Shown piece by piece: positions 52,963 to 62,665 of a stretch of DNA of 64,000 bases. Positions within the stretch are counted from its first letter, which is position 1; each line of letters begins with the position of its first letter. This stretch comes from Candidatus Bathyarchaeota archaeon (GTDB taxonomy: Archaea; Thermoproteota; Bathyarchaeia; Bathyarchaeales; Bathycorpusculaceae): contig JAOZIH010000001.1 in the NCBI GenBank assembly GCA_026014545.1, positions 186,001 to 250,000 of the forward strand. The letters are read 5' to 3'. Both the position numbers and the translations under genes were made by a program. The notes beneath the pieces are model-generated. The model did not search any database, had not been told where the DNA came from, and saw only the letters and a list, made by a program, of their open reading frames with translations.

Positions 52963-55900
52963 GCTTCTGTCTTACCTCCTTCCTTTTTTTGTTTTTCAAA
53001 CGTAGTCATGTAAAGCTCAACTAAACCAGTGCCAATGGGAATTGATTGACCAACAATCACGTTCTCTGTTACACCCTCCAGCGGATCTGACTCGCCCTTT
53101 ATTGCAGCTTCAACAATGTTAGGAACAGTGATTTCAAATGCAGCCCTAGCCAGAACACTGGCTTTCTTGCCGCTGATGCCGTGCCTGCCGATCTGCTGCA
53201 CTTCACCTGTTACAGTCATCATGTCAGCAACAAGCATGACATGGCGCACATCCACATCTAAACCCTGTTCTTCCAACACGTTTGCAGCCTCTTTAATTAA
53301 AGCGTTTCTTGCCGCTTCAATTCCAAGAGTTTTAGCTATCTCATGGATGTTGTTGGTTGTCGTCCGCGAAGTGTCAACGCCGCTGATCTCCAAAACCTTT
53401 GATAGGTTTGAGCCGTCTGTGCGTATAACCCATTCACCATGCTCCTCCGTTACTAAAACACGCTTTATCTCTGGCACACCTTTAACGTGCAACGCGGGAA
53501 TCTTGCTTAGCATCTTCTTAAGCGCGTCAGCCTTCTTGGGTTTAATGTGAACAGCGTTTTCGTCCACTTTTACAGTGGCATTTTGCAACTGCAGTTTCTC
53601 CTCAAGCTCCGCTAAGGTTATCCCTCTGTCCTCCATCATAGTCTTATTCAACTCAATCACTATTTCCTCATTCACCGGGTCTTCGTAGATGGCAGACGCG
53701 ATGTTTTCCAGGCTTGTGTAGATTATTTTCCGCGCAATCTCAACTGCGCCTTCTTTGCTTTTACGATACTCCGGCGTCAAGTATATGGTCATAATTGGTG
53801 TTGAGGGTATGCGTCTTGCGTCAACTATCTCAATCAGCCGGGGCAAGCCTAAGGTTACGTTTTGCTCTTTGACACCTGCATAGTGGAATGTTCTAAGCGT
53901 CATCTGCGTGCCAGGTTCGCCTATTGACTGAGCCGCCACAATGCCTACAGCCTCTCCTGGCTCCATCAACGCCCGTTTGTACTGTTCAGCGGTCAACTTG
54001 ACGGCTTTTTCAACGCCCTTCCTGCTGAGCTTAGCTTTAGCTAGGTTCTGTCTAAGCTGCTCCACAAGCAGGGGTGTAAGCTGCTCCTTAACTTCTTCCA
54101 GCTGCTTTTCGATGTATTCCGCTGACGCTGGCGTTCCTTCTTCTTCTGCAATTTTTATCTGGTCAATAAGGCGGCTAACGTTCACGGCTTTACCATGGTC
54201 GCTCTTGGCAGGGTCGACGCCGTCTTCACCATACTTAAATTGGATTATGTCTCCCGCAGAATCTCTCACTGTTCCGTCGTATTCTAAGCGAATATGCTCC
54301 AAAGCGTTGATGAGCCTACGCTGCATATAACCGCTCTGCTGTGTTCTAACCGCAGTGTCTACTAGGCCTTCCCTGCCGCCCATTGCGTGGAAGAAGAATT
54401 CAATGGCGTCCAATCCCTTCTGATAGGAGGAATAGACGAAACCACGTGCCCTCGCGCTGGGGTCGCCTTCAGCAAAGTGTGGTAAAGCTCTTCCAACGTA
54501 TCCTCTGAGTATTCTTTTGCCTCGCACTGACTGCTGTCCGACACAGGCTGTCATTTGACCAATGTTAAGGCTTGAACCGCGGGCGCCTGTTCGTGTCATC
54601 ACTATTCCAGCGTTTTCCAGCGTAAAGTCTTCATCAGCGATTTTTCCTGCTTCATCCCTTGCGCGGGCTAGCTCGTGCATAACATAGATTTCAAATGACT
54701 CCTCAAGCGTTTGCCCGGGCAACCGTGGTAGGGTGCCGTTGCGGTAGTTTCTAATGTGCTCATCTATTTTCTTCTGGATTTTCTCCATTGTTTTCTCGAT
54801 TTTGCTTTCTGCTTTAGGCGAGAGAACAAGCTGATCATAAGAGTAGGTGAAGCCGCGCATTGTTATGAAAGTCTTCAGCATCCGCGTTACCTTGTTCAAG
54901 AATTCGCGTCCAGCTTGTGTGCCGTAATCCTTGATTATTCTGTGCAGCAAGCTTTCAGACTGCTCGGCGCCGATAGCGCGTCTGTCAATGATTCCTGAGA
55001 TAAGCTCGCCGTTTTTAACAACCACGTAGGCATCGTGCTTGCAGTTTTCTTCTTCGCACTTAGTGCAGCCTTGGCAGATGTTTGCCTTCAAAACATAGTT
55101 TAAGGTCTTCGGCAAGAAAAGACTGAAGATTTGTTTGCCAGACCACAGCGGTTGCGGCTCCTTGATCTTGGGTTCTGGCAATGGCCCGGTGTAACCTGTC
55201 GCCGTAAGGAGTCTACCAACTTCATCCTTAGTTAGGTAGTTTTCTTTTCTTGTGAAGTAATATGCGCCAGTTATGAAGTCTCGAATTGCGCCTATTATCG
55301 GCCCACCAAATCTCGGTGAGAGTATTTGATCTTGGACCTGCATGAGCAAAAGGGCTTCTGTTTGAGCTTCTTCGCTTTGAGGTACATGGAGGTTCATTTC
55401 GTCGCCGTCAAAGTCCGCGTTGTATGGTGGACAAACACAGAGGTGCAAGCGGAAAGTTTTGTAGGGCAAAACGCGCACATAATGCGCCATAATAGACATC
55501 CTGTGCAGCGAGGGTTGACGGTTGAATATAGCTATGTCGCCGTTTTTGAGGTGGCGTTCCACGATAAAGCCGGGTTCTATGGCTTCAGCAATTTTTGTTC
55601 TGTCCACCACGAATTCGAGTCTTATGCGTTTGCCGTCTGGCCTGATGATGTAGAGTGCGCCGGGATATGTGTCAGGACCGTTTATGACTAGCTTCTTCAA
55701 TTCCTCAATGTTCCATGTGGTTACTTTTTCAGGCACGGACAAGCGCATGGCTACGTCTTGTGGAACACCGACCTCGTTTATGTCAAGGTTTGGATCTGGA
55801 GAGATAACAGTTCTTGCGGAGAAGTCAACTCTTTTGCCTGAAAGGTTACTTCTGAAGCGGCCTTCTTTACCCTTTAGCCTCTGCGAGAGCGTTTTTAGCG

Positions 55901-56792
55901 CTCTTCCTGAACGATGCCTTGCAGGAGGAATACCTGAGGCTTCGTTGTTAAAGTAGGTTGTAACGTGATACTGCAGAAGCTCAGATAAGTCCTGAATTAT
56001 AAGGGTTGGAGCGCCTGCTTCCATGTTTTCTTTAAGCCGCTGGTTAATGCGAATGATGTCAACCAGCTTGTGCGTCAAGTCATCTTCTGAGCGGATACCT
56101 GATTCTAACGTTATAGATGGGCGAACGTAGACTGGAGGCACAGGTAAAACTTGCAGAACCATCCATTCAGGCCGTGCTACTTTGGGGTTGAACCCTAAAA
56201 TTTCTAGGTCTTCATCTGAAATGCGTTCAAGTCTTTCTCTAATCATGCTTGGCGTTAACGGTTCCGAACCCATCTCAGTTTGCTCTGTAAACTTTGTGGG
56301 CTTCTCAAAAGTTATTTTGTACTGTGGCGCTGCACAATGAGGACATTGTTTAGCCTTAATCTCTTGCATAATGCTCTTGTGCACTTCGTCAGGTATTGTG
56401 CCTAACAGTGATTTGTATTTCTCAATGCGACCTCGAACTTTCTTCGCTGACTCGTCTGACAAGAGTATGCGGCCGCAATTGCGGCATGTTGCTTTCAAAA
56501 GTTCATGAATTATCTTTGTAAATTCTATGTGAACTATAGGCACTGCCAGTTCAATGTGTCCAAAGTGGCCTGGGCAGCGGACTGCCGTGTTACCGCATGT
56601 TTTACATCGCTGTCGTGGCTCAAGCGTGCCTAATCGCCCATCCATTAAACCTGCGGTGATGGGGGCGCCGTCTTCATCGTAAGTGTCTGGCGTTTGAATT
56701 TCTACAACTGATTGCTTTCTTAGGTCTTGTGGGGAAATTAGGCCGAAGGAGATTTCGTCAACAACTTTATGGATAGGCTCTTCCGCAGACAT
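52959..56792 (-). CDS. rpoA: RNA polymerase subunit A, A' and A'' fused in one polypeptide
   Basis: 1277 residues, a single gene for what most archaea encode as rpoA1 and rpoA2. The N-terminal zinc clamp has CKTCGN...CPGHFGH near residue 61, a second zinc site CRNCG and CPHC follows, the active site NADFDGDEMNLH lies near residue 460, and the bridge helix region ends near GREGLVDTAVRT. The A'' part starts around residue 890 (VEQLRQNLAKAKLSRKG) with PGEAVGIVAAQSIGEPGTQM (trigger loop) soon after, without a stop or intein. It starts 1 base after the rpoB stop. Confidence 0.97.
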   Translation of the reverse strand: MSAEEPIHKVVDEISFGLISPQDLRKQSVVEIQTPDTYDEDGAPITAGLMDGRLGTLEPRQRCKTCGNTAVRCPGHFGHIELAVPIVHIEFTKIIHELLKATCRNCGRILLSDESAKKVRGRIEKYKSLLGTIPDEVHKSIMQEIKAKQCPHCAAPQYKITFEKPTKFTEQTEMGSEPLTPSMIRERLERISDEDLEILGFNPKVARPEWMVLQVLPVPPVYVRPSITLESGIRSEDDLTHKLVDIIRINQRLKENMEAGAPTLIIQDLSELLQYHVTTYFNNEASGIPPARHRSGRALKTLSQRLKGKEGRFRSNLSGKRVDFSARTVISPDPNLDINEVGVPQDVAMRLSVPEKVTTWNIEELKKLVINGPDTYPGALYIIRPDGKRIRLEFVVDRTKIAEAIEPGFIVERHLKNGDIAIFNRQPSLHRMSIMAHYVRVLPYKTFRLHLCVCPPYNADFDGDEMNLHVPQSEEAQTEALLLMQVQDQILSPRFGGPIIGAIRDFITGAYYFTRKENYLTKDEVGRLLTATGYTGPLPEPKIKEPQPLWSGKQIFSLFLPKTLNYVLKANICQGCTKCEEENCKHDAYVVVKNGELISGIIDRRAIGAEQSESLLHRIIKDYGTQAGREFLNKVTRMLKTFITMRGFTYSYDQLVLSPKAESKIEKTMEKIQKKIDEHIRNYRNGTLPRLPGQTLEESFEIYVMHELARARDEAGKIADEDFTLENAGIVMTRTGARGSSLNIGQMTACVGQQSVRGKRILRGYVGRALPHFAEGDPSARARGFVYSSYQKGLDAIEFFFHAMGGREGLVDTAVRTQQSGYMQRRLINALEHIRLEYDGTVRDSAGDIIQFKYGEDGVDPAKSDHGKAVNVSRLIDQIKIAEEEGTPASAEYIEKQLEEVKEQLTPLLVEQLRQNLAKAKLSRKGVEKAVKLTAEQYKRALMEPGEAVGIVAAQSIGEPGTQMTLRTFHYAGVKEQNVTLGLPRLIEIVDARRIPSTPIMTIYLTPEYRKSKEGAVEIARKIIYTSLENIASAIYEDPVNEEIVIELNKTMMEDRGITLAELEEKLQLQNATVKVDENAVHIKPKKADALKKMLSKIPALHVKGVPEIKRVLVTEEHGEWVIRTDGSNLSKVLEISGVDTSRTTTNNIHEIAKTLGIEAARNALIKEAANVLEEQGLDVDVRHVMLVADMMTVTGEVQQIGRHGISGKKASVLARAAFEITVPNIVEAAIKGESDPLEGVTENVIVGQSIPIGTGLVELYMTTFEKQKKEGGKTEA

Positions 56793-56793
56793 G

Positions 56794-59700
56794 TTAGGCT
56801 TTCTCCTTTAGTTTCAATTTTGGTGTGATACACAAACTTTGAAGTTCTTGAAGCAGGAGTTTAAATGCGTAAGAAACTACCACAGGCGAAACCTTGGCCT
56901 TTTCATCGCAGATTTTACATATGTATTTCCGCTGTTTCATGTCAAAGTAGGCAATTTGCCCGCAGGTTTCGCAAACATAAAGCGTGTATTTGTCAGATTC
57001 CTCTAGCAACCTATCTCTAAGTAGCATAGCAGCGCCATGGCCTATCAAGCAGTCGCGTTCCATTTCTCCGAATCTTAAACCACCGCCTCTTGCTCGACCT
57101 TCAGTAGGCTGCCGCGTCAACATTTGCACTTGTCCGCGTGCTCGGGCATGGATTTTGTCGGCGACCATGTGATGTAGCTTCTGGTAGTAAACGATGCCGA
57201 CGAAGATGTCAGCAACAAATTTTTCTCCTGTCATGCCATTATAGAATACTTCGGTGCCTGTGTGGCTGAAGCCAAGCTTTACAAGGTTCTTCCTAATTTC
57301 ATCAGGGCCTTCATTGGAGAATGGTGTGCCATCTGTAGGCCTTCCACGTGCAGCAGCCATCTTGCCCGCTAAAGATTCAATAAATTGGCCAATTGTCATT
57401 CTTGAGGGTATGGCGTGCGGGTTAATTATTATGTCTGGAACTATGCCTTCGTCTGTAAAGGGCATATCTTCCTGTGGCACTATCAAGCCTATAACGCCTT
57501 TTTGTCCATGGCGAGACGCAAACTTGTCGCCTAACTCTGGAACACGCTGATCTCGAACCCGGACTTTCACGAGTTTGCTTCCTTCTCCAGACTGCGTTAC
57601 AAATATGCCATCAACCACGCCTGTTTCTGAAGGCCGCATATCCACAGATGTATCCCGCATGGACGGCCCTTTAACTTCAAACTCCTTGTACTCTTCAAGG
57701 AACCTAGGCGGGCTTATTCTGCCGATGAGAACGTCGCCACCTACGACTGATGATTCCAAACTTACGATACCATCAGACTCGAGCAGCCGATAATACTGTT
57801 CGCCTCTGTATCCGCGGGTTCCTGGTTCAGGAATCATGAACTTGTCTTTCAAACCGCCAAGATACTGGCGGCACTCAGCCTCGTATATCCTATAGAAGGT
57901 GGAACGCGCTAAACCACGTTCTATCGAAGCCTTGTTAAAGATTAAGGCGTCTTCCATATTGTAGCCTTCAAAGCTTAGTACGGCGACAACACAGTTTTGT
58001 CCTGTAGGCCGCTGCTTGTATCCGATGACATCCATCAGTTCAGTCTCGACCAACGGCGCTTGCGGATAATGCAGTATATGCGATCTCGAATCTACGCGGT
58101 GATGGAAGTTTGTGCCATAAACGCCTAAGGCTTGCTTAGCCATTGCAGCTTGATAGGAGTTACGCGGTGACTGATTGTGCTCGGGATAGGGAATCGTTGA
58201 AGCGCAAATTCCCAGAATGGTGTATGTTGCAATTTCGGCATGAGTATGCTGAAGGGTAATGGCGCCCAATGATAAAGCGACATAAGCGTTTTCTTCTTCG
58301 TCAGCGTCCAAATATTCAATCAAGCCGTTTTTTACAAGGTCTTCCCAAGTCCATTCGCCGAGGCTTAGCTTTTCAAGATGCTCAGGCTGAAGCTTTGGAA
58401 CACCGTTTTCAACAATTATTAAGGGACGCCTTACTCGTCCTTCATCACAGTTTACATGCACTTCTTCGGTCTCGCTTTGCTGCCTATTGAAGTAGGTTAT
58501 GTTAACTTCAGTTGAGATTTCACCTTTCCTTCTTTTTTCTCTGAAGATTTTAACGAGTTCCGGCGCAGAAGTGCAGTATCCGATTATGTTTCCATCAACG
58601 AAAACTTTGGCTCCAGAAATTCGTAAGGCTGCGGGCGCTTCATAAGCGGGAACTACACCCATTTCAAAAAGTAACTGTTTAATTTTCTCCGGGTTTACTC
58701 CCACGGAGATTGAGGCGGACAAAGCGAGATTTTTCACGAGGCCACAGTTAGATCCTTCAGGCGTTTCATTTGGACATAAACGGCCCCAATGGGTTGGGTG
58801 GAGGTCTCGAGCTTCGAAGTTTGGTTGACTTCGGCTTAAGGGTGACTGAAGACGCCGCAGGTGGCTAAGCGTTGACACATAGTTTGTCCTATCTAAAAGT
58901 TGAGTTATGCCGACGCGGCCTCGTCCCCAGTTCCCAGTGGCAAGTGCATGCTGGAATCTTTCAGAGATTATTCCTGGCCTGACAGCTGTGGACACTGTTA
59001 TTACTGGGCCTTTTACGCCTATGCGCTCAAGCTGATATTTTATATCACGAATCAAGTTTTTGAAGGATACACGGAACAAGTCGGCGAGAAGCGGTCCTGC
59101 AAGGCGGAGACGCTTGTTCTTGAAGTGGTCTTTATCGTCAGGTTGCCTTCTGCCAAGCTTAAGCTGGATAACGCGGTAAGCCATTTCTCCAAGGAACAGC
59201 GCCTTGTCTTTGCGGTTGCTTTCGCTTCGGCCCAAATGCGGCAGGAAGTTCTTGTCTAAAGCGGTTTCAGCTTTCTGCAAGCGATACTCTTCAACTTGCC
59301 CGTGCGCAACGCGGTTTCCGATGAATAGCATTGCTTCCTTTTGTGTGTCTACGCCTATGGCTTTTTCGAATGAAGGACCTAACTCGCTTTGAATAGTCTT
59401 GTCCAATGAAACTGCTTCAGCGATGTCTTTGTCCTTTTCCAAACCTAAGGCACGCATTATCACCACAAAAGGCATTTCAGTGGGTACGCCGGGCATTGTG
59501 ACGTAGATGGCGCCGTCGGGCTTAAGCTTCAACTCTATTCTTGCCCTGAAGCCTACGGTTGTTGAGAATATCTTTGCTTGATAAACAGGCGCGGTTCCCT
59601 TATCGTCTACATCAACAATCACGCGGTTAGGCGCTAAATCTTCCATCGCCACTATAACACGTTCGGAACCGTTAACTATGAAGTAGCCGCCTGGATCATC

Positions 59701-60159
59701 AGGATCTTCGCCCGCGGCAATCAACTCTTCCCGCGAAAGCTGCGAAAGGAAGCATAACTTTGACTTCAACATTACAGGAATGCTTCCAATGTAAACCAGC
59801 TCAGTGTCTTGTTCTCTTCCGTCGATTATAGGCGTCATTTCAAGAGCTATAGGCGCCGCGTACGTGAGATTCCGAAGCCGTGCTTCCATCGGGTAAATCT
59901 CATGCTTAGTGCCATCTACTTCTGTAACGTACGGTCCAGTAATGCGTGATTGAGGATCAATAATCCAGATTTGTCCGAGTTTCACTTTGTATGGGCTTTC
60001 GGGAATTTCAATGTCAATCTCGCCGACCTCGTCTACTACTTCCTGCAACCCATGGTCTATGAATTCATTGTATGAGTCAAGGTGCTGGCGTACAAGGCCT
60101 TTCTCGTTGAAGAAGGCTTTCAATAAAAGACGCGCGTCTTCTTTTGATAGTTCAGTCAA
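56794..60159 (-). CDS. rpoB: RNA polymerase subunit B, unsplit
   Basis: 1121 residues, the full B subunit. GSERVIVAMEDLAPNR and RPTGQNCVVAVLSFEGYNM are typical, as are the catalytic neighbourhood DKFASRHGQKGVIG near residue 900 and the C-terminal zinc site CETCGQIAYF and CKICD. The start is a TTG at 60159 with AGGT 5 nt upstream; no in-frame ATG gives a better protein. rpoH, the usual neighbour upstream, is missing. A 10-codon frame (60152-60184) overlaps its start. Confidence 0.96.
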   Translation of the reverse strand: MTELSKEDARLLLKAFFNEKGLVRQHLDSYNEFIDHGLQEVVDEVGEIDIEIPESPYKVKLGQIWIIDPQSRITGPYVTEVDGTKHEIYPMEARLRNLTYAAPIALEMTPIIDGREQDTELVYIGSIPVMLKSKLCFLSQLSREELIAAGEDPDDPGGYFIVNGSERVIVAMEDLAPNRVIVDVDDKGTAPVYQAKIFSTTVGFRARIELKLKPDGAIYVTMPGVPTEMPFVVIMRALGLEKDKDIAEAVSLDKTIQSELGPSFEKAIGVDTQKEAMLFIGNRVAHGQVEEYRLQKAETALDKNFLPHLGRSESNRKDKALFLGEMAYRVIQLKLGRRQPDDKDHFKNKRLRLAGPLLADLFRVSFKNLIRDIKYQLERIGVKGPVITVSTAVRPGIISERFQHALATGNWGRGRVGITQLLDRTNYVSTLSHLRRLQSPLSRSQPNFEARDLHPTHWGRLCPNETPEGSNCGLVKNLALSASISVGVNPEKIKQLLFEMGVVPAYEAPAALRISGAKVFVDGNIIGYCTSAPELVKIFREKRRKGEISTEVNITYFNRQQSETEEVHVNCDEGRVRRPLIIVENGVPKLQPEHLEKLSLGEWTWEDLVKNGLIEYLDADEEENAYVALSLGAITLQHTHAEIATYTILGICASTIPYPEHNQSPRNSYQAAMAKQALGVYGTNFHHRVDSRSHILHYPQAPLVETELMDVIGYKQRPTGQNCVVAVLSFEGYNMEDALIFNKASIERGLARSTFYRIYEAECRQYLGGLKDKFMIPEPGTRGYRGEQYYRLLESDGIVSLESSVVGGDVLIGRISPPRFLEEYKEFEVKGPSMRDTSVDMRPSETGVVDGIFVTQSGEGSKLVKVRVRDQRVPELGDKFASRHGQKGVIGLIVPQEDMPFTDEGIVPDIIINPHAIPSRMTIGQFIESLAGKMAAARGRPTDGTPFSNEGPDEIRKNLVKLGFSHTGTEVFYNGMTGEKFVADIFVGIVYYQKLHHMVADKIHARARGQVQMLTRQPTEGRARGGGLRFGEMERDCLIGHGAAMLLRDRLLEESDKYTLYVCETCGQIAYFDMKQRKYICKICDEKAKVSPVVVSYAFKLLLQELQSLCITPKLKLKEKA

Positions 60160-60908
60160 CTTTACCTATCTCCCACAAATTCATTTCAAAATATGTAAAC
60201 ATGCTTTTTTGAAGCGATTCTTTCAAACTTATGATTTCCTCCATATTGGAGTGACCAACTTGAAAAAGGGTCTCCTATCTTTAGAGAGCACAAACACATG
60301 CTACACCGCTTACTAATAAACTTTTTTATGCCAACAATCATAAATGACGACTTTTTTAAACTTTTAGAGTAACTGCGCAAATAAAAAAGTTATTGAAGCG
60401 CACCGCGCCCGCGAGTTCCAAAGAGGACAACATTGCCCCAAACAAGCGAAGATAACTGACCAAAGAGCTTAATGCTGAACAACGAGGGGAATTTGCAAAT
60501 CTTTCCTTATTAGCGGCCTCAACAGCTAATCTCGCGCTTACGCCTTTGTAAATGGGCACCTCAAAATCGCCCCATCCAAATCTCAAAAGAGCATGCATTA
60601 AGTTAAACATGCCAAATTACAATCCGAACAGCGCACATGAAAAAGCAACAACGGCTTCTATGGGAATGATGCGGGATAGACCCTCTATAGGTTTCTGCAA
60701 TGAATTTCTAATATGCGCCAAATATGAAGGCGCCGTCTTTAGATCGGCATTGGCGTTGCTCCACGAGTTGATGCTGTATGGGAGGTTTTTGCTTTGCTTG
60801 AGGCCGCAGGGTGCATGGTTTAATTTGGATTTTGATTCTGAATTCAGAGACAGATTTCACAACAAATATTCTTATGCATAAACAAAAAGAAGCGGCAGTG
60901 ATCACGAC
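60160..60908. other. 750-bp spacer upstream of rpoB and the surface protein
   Basis: No firm gene. It contains the presumptive rpoB promoter (AGTTTATTAG read on the minus strand near 60317-60326) with a leader of more than 100 nt, an 84-codon open frame on the minus strand (60356-60610) lacking a ribosome binding site, and copy 2 of the dispersed repeat. The open frame contains Ala/Arg/Ser-rich sequence of odd composition and I do not accept it as a gene. Confidence 0.5.
60675..60736 (+). repeat. Dispersed 62-bp repeat, copy 2
   Basis: Begins GATAGACCC, TCTATAGGTTTCTGCAAT, then TAATATGCGCCAAATATG and ends AAGGCGCCGT. It matches 45974-46036 in reverse orientation. It lies about 172 bp before the surface-protein gene on the same strand, so both copies face the same way relative to the gene that follows them. 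Confidence 0.75.
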
Positions 60909-62528
60909 TTGAGAACTTTATCTACAGTAACTAGGCGAAGACCACTGGCGCTCATGGCGCTAAGCATGCTGCTAGTCTTTACTCAGTTTCTTAACGTTAC
61001 GGCGCAGACTACAATAGAGTATCAACGATATGTTCACACCTATCTCAATGCGCCAGGCAAGGGTAACTGGACTTACATCGAGAAGCCAATTTTTCCTCTC
61101 TACATTAACAATTCACAAATACCCATAGGCCAAAACTGGACCATAGTGTGCCCCTTGGAAGCAGGCCACAGCTATCATGTCTATTGCTACGGCGCTTGGG
61201 TGCACACAGGCTCAAAGCCCAAAACCGACTATGACATTTACGTCTATAACCCCCAAGGCACATTAGAGAGCACACACACCGAATCAGCAGGGCTTCCTGA
61301 GCACTTGGGCACTACAGTGGAGGATCCGTTTTTTGTACCAGCCAGCTCGGGCAATTACAGCTTTGTAATAGTGAATGACGCGCGAGAGAGCCGCGGCGCA
61401 GATCAAGCTACCTTCATGATAATCGAGAACATCGAATGCGACAAGTGGTACACTCATGATGTTAAGGGAAAAACAGCCAATTTGCCGACACTTCGAACAA
61501 GCTGGGCCTACGAGTTTATCACTGACAGCGAACGCATCGAAGTCTGGGTACGCGTTCCAGATACATTGGACATGTATGAAGCACGGCTCTACTTAATGAG
61601 CAACGCAAAATCCCTAATCGTAAACAATATTTCGCTACCTTGGGAGTCAGGTCTTTACGGTAACGTGAGCGATGTAGGCGGCTACAACCTTAACAGTGAA
61701 GGCTACCGCGGCGTAGCTTATGCAAGCTGCGAATACAATGGTCAAGACATGTATTTCAACTACACTAGCCCGTCTGCAGGCCAGAAGCTTTATCATCTGG
61801 TTTTGATTGGCGAAATTGGCGAGGGAACAATAGAATTTCTAGTCAAAACCAAATTCGACACGACCTTATTGCCTTTGACTTTCCCACATAAAGTTACGCC
61901 TGTAGACACAACAGAGATCGCTTATATGGCAAACACTACAGAGCTCGAGAACGCCACGCTCCGGTACACGGTTAACAATTGGAAAAACGCAAATACTATA
62001 GAAATGACCGTCAGCAACAGAACATGCAACGCCACCATCCCGCAACAGCCAGCAGGCAGCTTCGTAGAGTACATAGTCCAAGCAACAGACACCATAAAAA
62101 ACCAGCTTACAGCAGCGGGAAACTTTACAGTAAAAATCCCCACAGCGATAACGGACTTTAACGTAACCCGCATGAAAATAACTTTAGGCGAAAACATAAC
62201 AGCAACCGGCACGCTATCTGCCGAAGCCGCCGGCGCCCCAGTAACAGTCACCTTCACATCCATAAATGCCACAGAGAAAGTGCAGGGCAAAGCGCTGGAA
62301 AACGGCACCTTCACCGTAAGCTACCAGCCAACAACCACAGGAACATGGCTTGTCCAAGCCTCCTTCGCAGGAAACGCCACACTCTACGAATGCGAAAGCA
62401 CAACCATAATGGTAACAGTGCAAGAACCCTCATTCCTCTCCCTATACGGACTTTACATCGGCGGAGGCCTAGGCGGCGGACTAGGCGCAGCAGGCGCCAT
62501 AGTCTACATAAAGAAATACAGAGAATAA
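60909..62528 (+). CDS. Secreted, C-terminally anchored surface glycoprotein with Ig-like domains
   Basis: 539 residues. The N terminus RTLSTVTRRRPLALMALSML, then a hydrophobic core and cleavage after VTAQ, is a signal peptide. A prepeptidase-like region (YDIYVYNPQGTLESTHTE, SSGNYSFVIVNDARE), two Ig-like beta domains in the C-terminal 200 residues and a Gly-rich transmembrane anchor ending KKYRE follow. There are many NxS/T sequons (NNS, NWT, NIS, NVS, NTT, NAT), consistent with N-glycosylation. TTG start. Function unknown, perhaps S-layer or a sugar-binding envelope protein. Monocistronic. Confidence 0.8.
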   Translation: MRTLSTVTRRRPLALMALSMLLVFTQFLNVTAQTTIEYQRYVHTYLNAPGKGNWTYIEKPIFPLYINNSQIPIGQNWTIVCPLEAGHSYHVYCYGAWVHTGSKPKTDYDIYVYNPQGTLESTHTESAGLPEHLGTTVEDPFFVPASSGNYSFVIVNDARESRGADQATFMIIENIECDKWYTHDVKGKTANLPTLRTSWAYEFITDSERIEVWVRVPDTLDMYEARLYLMSNAKSLIVNNISLPWESGLYGNVSDVGGYNLNSEGYRGVAYASCEYNGQDMYFNYTSPSAGQKLYHLVLIGEIGEGTIEFLVKTKFDTTLLPLTFPHKVTPVDTTEIAYMANTTELENATLRYTVNNWKNANTIEMTVSNRTCNATIPQQPAGSFVEYIVQATDTIKNQLTAAGNFTVKIPTAITDFNVTRMKITLGENITATGTLSAEAAGAPVTVTFTSINATEKVQGKALENGTFTVSYQPTTTGTWLVQASFAGNATLYECESTTIMVTVQEPSFLSLYGLYIGGGLGGGLGAAGAIVYIKKYRE

Positions 62529-62590
62529 CCTATATGCGAGCAACGGGAAATAATTAATAAGAAAGTCATTGAATTCTTTTATTTTTGTGT

Positions 62591-62634
62591 GCAGCGGTAA
62601 CCAAGCCGGGTCAACGATCAAGGTAGAGTTTAGA
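62591..62634 (+). tRNA. 5' half of an interrupted type II tRNA, probably Leu
   Basis: GCAGCGG (62591-62597) is a 5' acceptor strand that pairs perfectly with CCGCTGC at 63677-63683. TA, ACC and AAGCCGGGTCAA follow as in archaeal tRNA-Leu D-arms. GGTAGAGTTTAGA then resembles an anticodon arm with loop TTTAGA and anticodon UAG (Leu). After this the tRNA sequence stops. The complementary CTCTA of the anticodon stem was not found, and the D-loop is about 6 nt too long, so the exact exon end and identity remain open. Confidence 0.6.
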
Positions 62635-62665
62635 TAATAATTTGCGATGATCTGGTAAGCAAATA

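Noticed and set aside
60356-60610. 84-codon frame upstream of rpoB
   Set aside because: Odd composition, no ribosome binding site, no recognisable family; too weak for a gene call.
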